Source: Armatimonadota bacterium
Lineage (GTDB): Bacteria; Armatimonadota; Armatimonadia; Armatimonadales; Armatimonadaceae
Length of the DNA stretch: 9,461 nucleotides
Assembly (NCBI GenBank): GCA_014379275.1
Contig: JACMMA010000365.1
Location: forward strand, 1-9,461
Reading direction: 5' to 3'
Shown: piece after piece, positions 7,190 through 9,461 of the stretch
How positions within the stretch are numbered: the first letter of the stretch is position 1
Layout of the letters: each line of letters opens with the position of its first letter
Translations under genes and position numbers: made by a program
The notes under the pieces: model-generated
What the model was told of the DNA's origin: nothing
The model's input: only the letters and a program-made list of their open reading frames with translations
The model's database searches: none

Positions 7190-8709
7190 GTGATGTTCCC
7201 GCAAATAAAACGGCTCATCCTCCTGCCCGTGACATGGGGATGACCCGCGGAACACTACTTGTTTTTGGAGCGGAGGCATTGGCATTGCCCGCCGCTCTTT
7301 TCCTAACGGCACTGCTCACGCGTCACTTCGGAGTGGACGATTACGGACGCTTTACACTGCTTGCCACTTTGATCGCCTGGGTGGAATGGAGCCTCAGTTC
7401 CGTTTGGTCACGGGCGACGATCAAGTTGGTCAGTGAGGCAGACGATTGGCGACCGATCGGCCGCGCCGTCGCTCGGCTTTCTCTCGGGTGCGGGCTCGCC
7501 GCCGCTGGTGTGCTCGCTCTCCTGGCTTTTCCGTTGTCGCACATGTTCAGCGAGCCGACTATCGCGTTACCCCTGTTGCTTTTTTCCTTGGACATTCCCT
7601 TGTTCTGTCTCGCCCAGGCGCACCGGAGTTTGCTGGTGGGGACCGGCAGGTTTTCGGGCCGCGCCGCCACGACAGCGGCGCGCGCCCTTTTTCGTTCTGC
7701 TCTCATCGCGGTGCTGGTTTCACAGGGTGCGGGGATCATGGGGGCGATTCTGGGCAGTATCGGGGCCAGCGTCGCAGAACTCGCCGTGGCACGGCTGTTT
7801 ATTCGCCCAGATTTCCGGGGAACGCGCGAAGAGTCGAATGTTGCCGCAGTACCGCCGCGGCTTCTGTGGGAGGCTGCCGGTCCTTTATTGGTTTACGCAA
7901 TCAGCCTCCGTCTTTTCGATAAGCTGGATCTGTTCCTCCTTAAATCACTCGGCGGAACGGCCCGGGAAGCGGGACTATATGGTGCCGCGCAGAACTTGGC
8001 GATTCTGCCCGGCATTTTTGCGATGGCATTTGTGCCTGCGCTTCTGGCAACGGTTGGGAACGCCCGTCGACAGGAGCGCGACAGCGGCGAAGAGCACGGC
8101 GCACGCAAAATCGGTCGGGGGGCGTTGCGGGTGATCGTGCGGCTACTCCCATTTGGCGCATTGGTCGCGGGCTGCGCCTCCGGCATTGTCTCTCTATTCT
8201 TCGGACCCGCCTTCGCCGGAACGGCCCCGCTCATCGGACCGCTTTTTTTCGCTGCGCTGGCACAATGTATTTTCGCCGTTGCCACAGTTCTCCTGACTGC
8301 GGGAGACCGTATCTGGTGGACTGCGGTGCTCGCGAGCGCGTTGCTGGCGGTAGCATTCGGGGCGCACTTTTTGATCATCCCGCGATATGGCTCGTTGGGG
8401 GCGGCGAGCGTTACCCTGGTGGTTTCAGTCGTCGGGGCAATCGCCGCCCTGACCGCCGTTTATGACCGCTGGAAGATTACTCCCCCCGTCGGCACAGTGG
8501 TGCGTACCCTTTTGGTCACGGCGGGGGTGTACGCCCTGGCGACACGACTTCCGCAGTCAGATGTATCCGGTCCGCTTGCCGTCGCCGGGCGAGCCTTCAT
8601 TTTGATGCTTGCCATCGTCTTGGGATACACCCTGCTCGGCGAATGGGACGTGGATGACACGGCGCGGGCTAAGTCCTTTCTGCAACGTTTTCGGAAAAGC
8701 ACGCGATGA
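7186..8709 (+). CDS. Polysaccharide/oligosaccharide flippase, Wzx-like (MOP superfamily)
   Basis: A 507-residue integral membrane protein predicted to flip a lipid-linked glycan across the cytoplasmic membrane. After a polar N-terminus of about 20 residues, hydrophobic segments recur along the chain; I estimate 12-14 helices, normal for the superfamily. The first helix pair has the typical pattern ending TRHFGVDDYGRFTLLAT (about 45-61), close to the LGxxxYGxFxL signature of Wzx/RfbX-type proteins. FDKLDLFLLKSLGG (about 244-257), before the second half, is also characteristic. Conserved Arg and Asp residues in membrane segments fit substrate handling. The start overlaps the second glycosyltransferase stop (ATGA, 7186-7189), tying transport to synthesis. 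An alternative is a teichoic-acid- or lipid-specific exporter of the same superfamily. No polymerase or O-antigen ligase follows in the window. Confidence 0.85.
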   Translation: MSDVPANKTAHPPARDMGMTRGTLLVFGAEALALPAALFLTALLTRHFGVDDYGRFTLLATLIAWVEWSLSSVWSRATIKLVSEADDWRPIGRAVARLSLGCGLAAAGVLALLAFPLSHMFSEPTIALPLLLFSLDIPLFCLAQAHRSLLVGTGRFSGRAATTAARALFRSALIAVLVSQGAGIMGAILGSIGASVAELAVARLFIRPDFRGTREESNVAAVPPRLLWEAAGPLLVYAISLRLFDKLDLFLLKSLGGTAREAGLYGAAQNLAILPGIFAMAFVPALLATVGNARRQERDSGEEHGARKIGRGALRVIVRLLPFGALVAGCASGIVSLFFGPAFAGTAPLIGPLFFAALAQCIFAVATVLLTAGDRIWWTAVLASALLAVAFGAHFLIIPRYGSLGAASVTLVVSVVGAIAALTAVYDRWKITPPVGTVVRTLLVTAGVYALATRLPQSDVSGPLAVAGRAFILMLAIVLGYTLLGEWDVDDTARAKSFLQRFRKSTR

Positions 8710-8783
8710 ACACGACCCCGAGCTCAACCAATTTTCCTTATGGAACGAAGCACCGGAAGTGGCAGTCGGCAGTAGGACGATAA
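8706..8783 (+). other. 25-codon frame overlapping the flippase stop (possible gene remnant or chance)
   Basis: The flippase stop is again part of an ATGA overlap (8706-8709), as at the two earlier junctions in this operon. The frame it opens closes after 25 codons (TAA, 8781-8783). GGAAAAG (8693-8699) lies 6 bases before the ATG and could serve as a weak ribosome-binding site. The peptide has no recognisable motif. It could be the start of a fourth operon gene that has been truncated, a small regulatory peptide, or a coincidence, since a CGA-TGA ending after a G-C pair produces ATGA easily. I favour a remnant or coincidence. Confidence 0.25.
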
Positions 8784-9068
8784 ATGCTGTAACCCAAAAC
8801 CCTCACACCCCGGCAAGCCGGTACTTAATGCTCTTTAGGGTTATTGCACCCGGCGGAGCGCGCTTCTTCACATCGAACCATCTTGTTTTCCCATGGCAGG
8901 CTTCCGAGAACTCGGTGGGTTCGATGCGCGATTCCATCGGGCGCCGTCATGCATCAATGGTGTCCCAATTCGCCGCCGCGGTGGAATACTTCGGAAAAAA
9001 CTCCGCAAGCAAGAAACACGGTCGGGTGGTCCCCGGATCGATACGCCCCGCGGCGGTTAGATGGTTTC
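8784..9068. other. Convergent intergenic region with nested inverted repeats
   Basis: These 285 bases separate convergent genes. Two frames stay open on the plus strand, but neither carries a recognisable motif or a ribosome-binding site, and one runs into the opposite gene, so I call no gene. The structure visible is: AACCCT (8798-8803) with AGGGTT (8837-8842), enclosing CCGGCAAGCCGG (8810-8821); and CATCGAACC (8871-8879) with GGTTCGATG (8918-8926), enclosing CCGAGAACTCGG (8904-8915). These may form 3' RNA structures of either gene. No classical stem followed by a T-run is present on the plus strand. GTTTTTTCC on the minus strand (around 9000) lacks a good stem. Confidence 0.45.
8798..8926. 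repeat. Two nested inverted-repeat structures
   Basis: The first unit is a 6-bp outer stem (8798-8803 with 8837-8842) around a 5-bp inner stem (8810-8814 with 8817-8821). The middle arm GCCGG (8817-8821) can instead pair with CCGGC at 8850-8854, so two folds compete. The second unit is a perfect 9-bp stem (8871-8879 with 8918-8926) around a 5-bp inner palindrome (8904-8915). All arms are exact matches read by eye. No known RNA family is recognised. Confidence 0.45.
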
Positions 9069-9461
9069 TTATCGGTCCAGTGTCATCGCGAATACTTTTA
9101 CCTTCAGATTGTCTGGTAGCGTGACCGATACCAACTCCTTGGCGATATTTACCGGGGCGATCACATGGCGCAGATAACTTGCTTTCGCTTCGTCGCCCTG
9201 CGGGGTGCGCTTACGGCGGGTCATGGTGGCGATGGTATCCCCTGTCGGGGATTGTGCCTCGCTCCAATCGCGCACCGAAACGGTAACCGTTTGCGTGGTT
9301 TTGTCGGCGTAGGTGAACACGAGTGGCACGGACTCCGTCTGTCCGCCAGTTGCGGTCGCGGCTAAGTGCAAGCCGACATAGTTCCCTTTCGGCAACGCGA
9401 TCGTTTGCTTCGCGGACGCCACCGCGTTTTTTGCGCCATCCTGTGAAGAACCGTACCGGAA
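9069..9461 (-). CDS. C-terminal end of a larger, probably secreted carbohydrate-related protein (5' partial)
   Basis: The frame runs off the right edge of the window; the visible 130 residues are the C-terminus. A GTG at 9420-9422 is only an internal valine codon, since the frame remains open upstream and the upstream residues belong to the same domain. The pattern FRYGSSQDGAKNAV, then QTIALPKGNYVGLHL, ATATGG, and a TYADKTTQTVTV strand pair followed by VRDWSE resembles a beta-sandwich module that I recall from extracellular glycosidase-like proteins (for example fucosidase- or sugar-binding-type proteins) in Acidobacteriota and Armatimonadota. The tail (VNIAKELVSVTLPDNLKVKVFAMTLDR) completes a beta strand that ends the domain. 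The catalytic part, if any, lies outside the window. The gene is convergent with the glycan operon. The function is not assignable from this fragment. Confidence 0.6.
   Translation of the reverse strand, partial: FRYGSSQDGAKNAVASAKQTIALPKGNYVGLHLAATATGGQTESVPLVFTYADKTTQTVTVSVRDWSEAQSPTGDTIATMTRRKRTPQGDEAKASYLRHVIAPVNIAKELVSVTLPDNLKVKVFAMTLDR

Noticed and set aside
8871..8930. Possible tRNA because of GGTTCGATG
   Set aside because: The matching arm is a simple inverted repeat 38 bases away; there is no acceptor stem, anticodon arm or D arm in tRNA spacing on either strand.
8784..9068. Transposase or insertion-sequence remnant after the flippase
   Set aside because: No transposase motif in any frame and no flanking target duplication could be seen; the inverted repeats are nested hairpins, not terminal repeats of an element.
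8609..9124. A 171-codon open frame spanning the flippase end and the convergent gap
   Set aside because: It overlaps the flippase in another frame and then the end of the opposite gene, has no motif and no ribosome-binding site, and seems open by chance.
1..9461. CRISPR arrays, toxin-antitoxin pairs, phage or defence genes
   Set aside because: No regularly spaced direct repeats and no nuclease, helicase, integrase or antitoxin-like sequences were found; the content is metabolic and cell-surface related.

Overview
The window is about 60% GC with dense coding and looks like an ordinary bacterial chromosome, with no phage, plasmid, insertion-sequence or CRISPR hallmarks. Three things suggest a Gram-negative-type or deep-branching lineage; Armatimonadota is my tentative guess, with Acidobacteriota or Chloroflexota as alternatives. 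They are a long nucleotidyltransferase/hexapeptide/phosphomannomutase-like fusion, an uncharacterised pair of family-2-type glycosyltransferases beside a flippase, and a secreted-type beta-sandwich C-terminus. This placement is inference only; the window holds no rRNA or other marker gene.

Layout. (1) 1-1455, plus strand: an aerobic glycerol-3-phosphate dehydrogenase that has lost its first residues to the window edge. (2) 1490-1843: a one-domain cupin with its own likely promoter, which overlaps the end of the dehydrogenase gene and implies a leaderless message. (3) 1989-4505: an 838-residue sugar-nucleotide enzyme made of an NTP-transferase domain, a left-handed beta-helix and a phosphomannomutase-like half whose catalytic signatures are all altered. 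(4) 4518-4767: a short periodic CTCTG-type tract, then a 64-residue basic protein of unknown function, then a perfect 15-bp hairpin at 4780-4819. (5) 4820-5156: non-coding leader with a perfect TATAAT. (6) 5157-8709: three genes joined by 4-base ATGA overlaps, namely two paralogous glycosyltransferases and a Wzx/MATE-type polysaccharide flippase. A fourth ATGA junction opens only a 25-codon frame. (7) 8784-9068: a non-coding stretch between convergent genes, with nested inverted repeats. (8) 9069-9461, minus strand: the C-terminal end of a larger, probably secreted protein.

Together, the fusion protein (probably supplying an NDP-sugar), two glycosyltransferases and a lipid-linked glycan flippase point to making and exporting a cell-surface glycan. 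No polymerase, ligase or initiating sugar-phosphate transferase is visible, so the pathway must be completed elsewhere. The dehydrogenase and cupin are probably unrelated neighbours. No clearly new system is present. The points most worth a second look are the degenerate mutase half, the paralogous glycosyltransferase pair, the leaderless promoter, and the abortive fourth junction followed by a structured 3' region.
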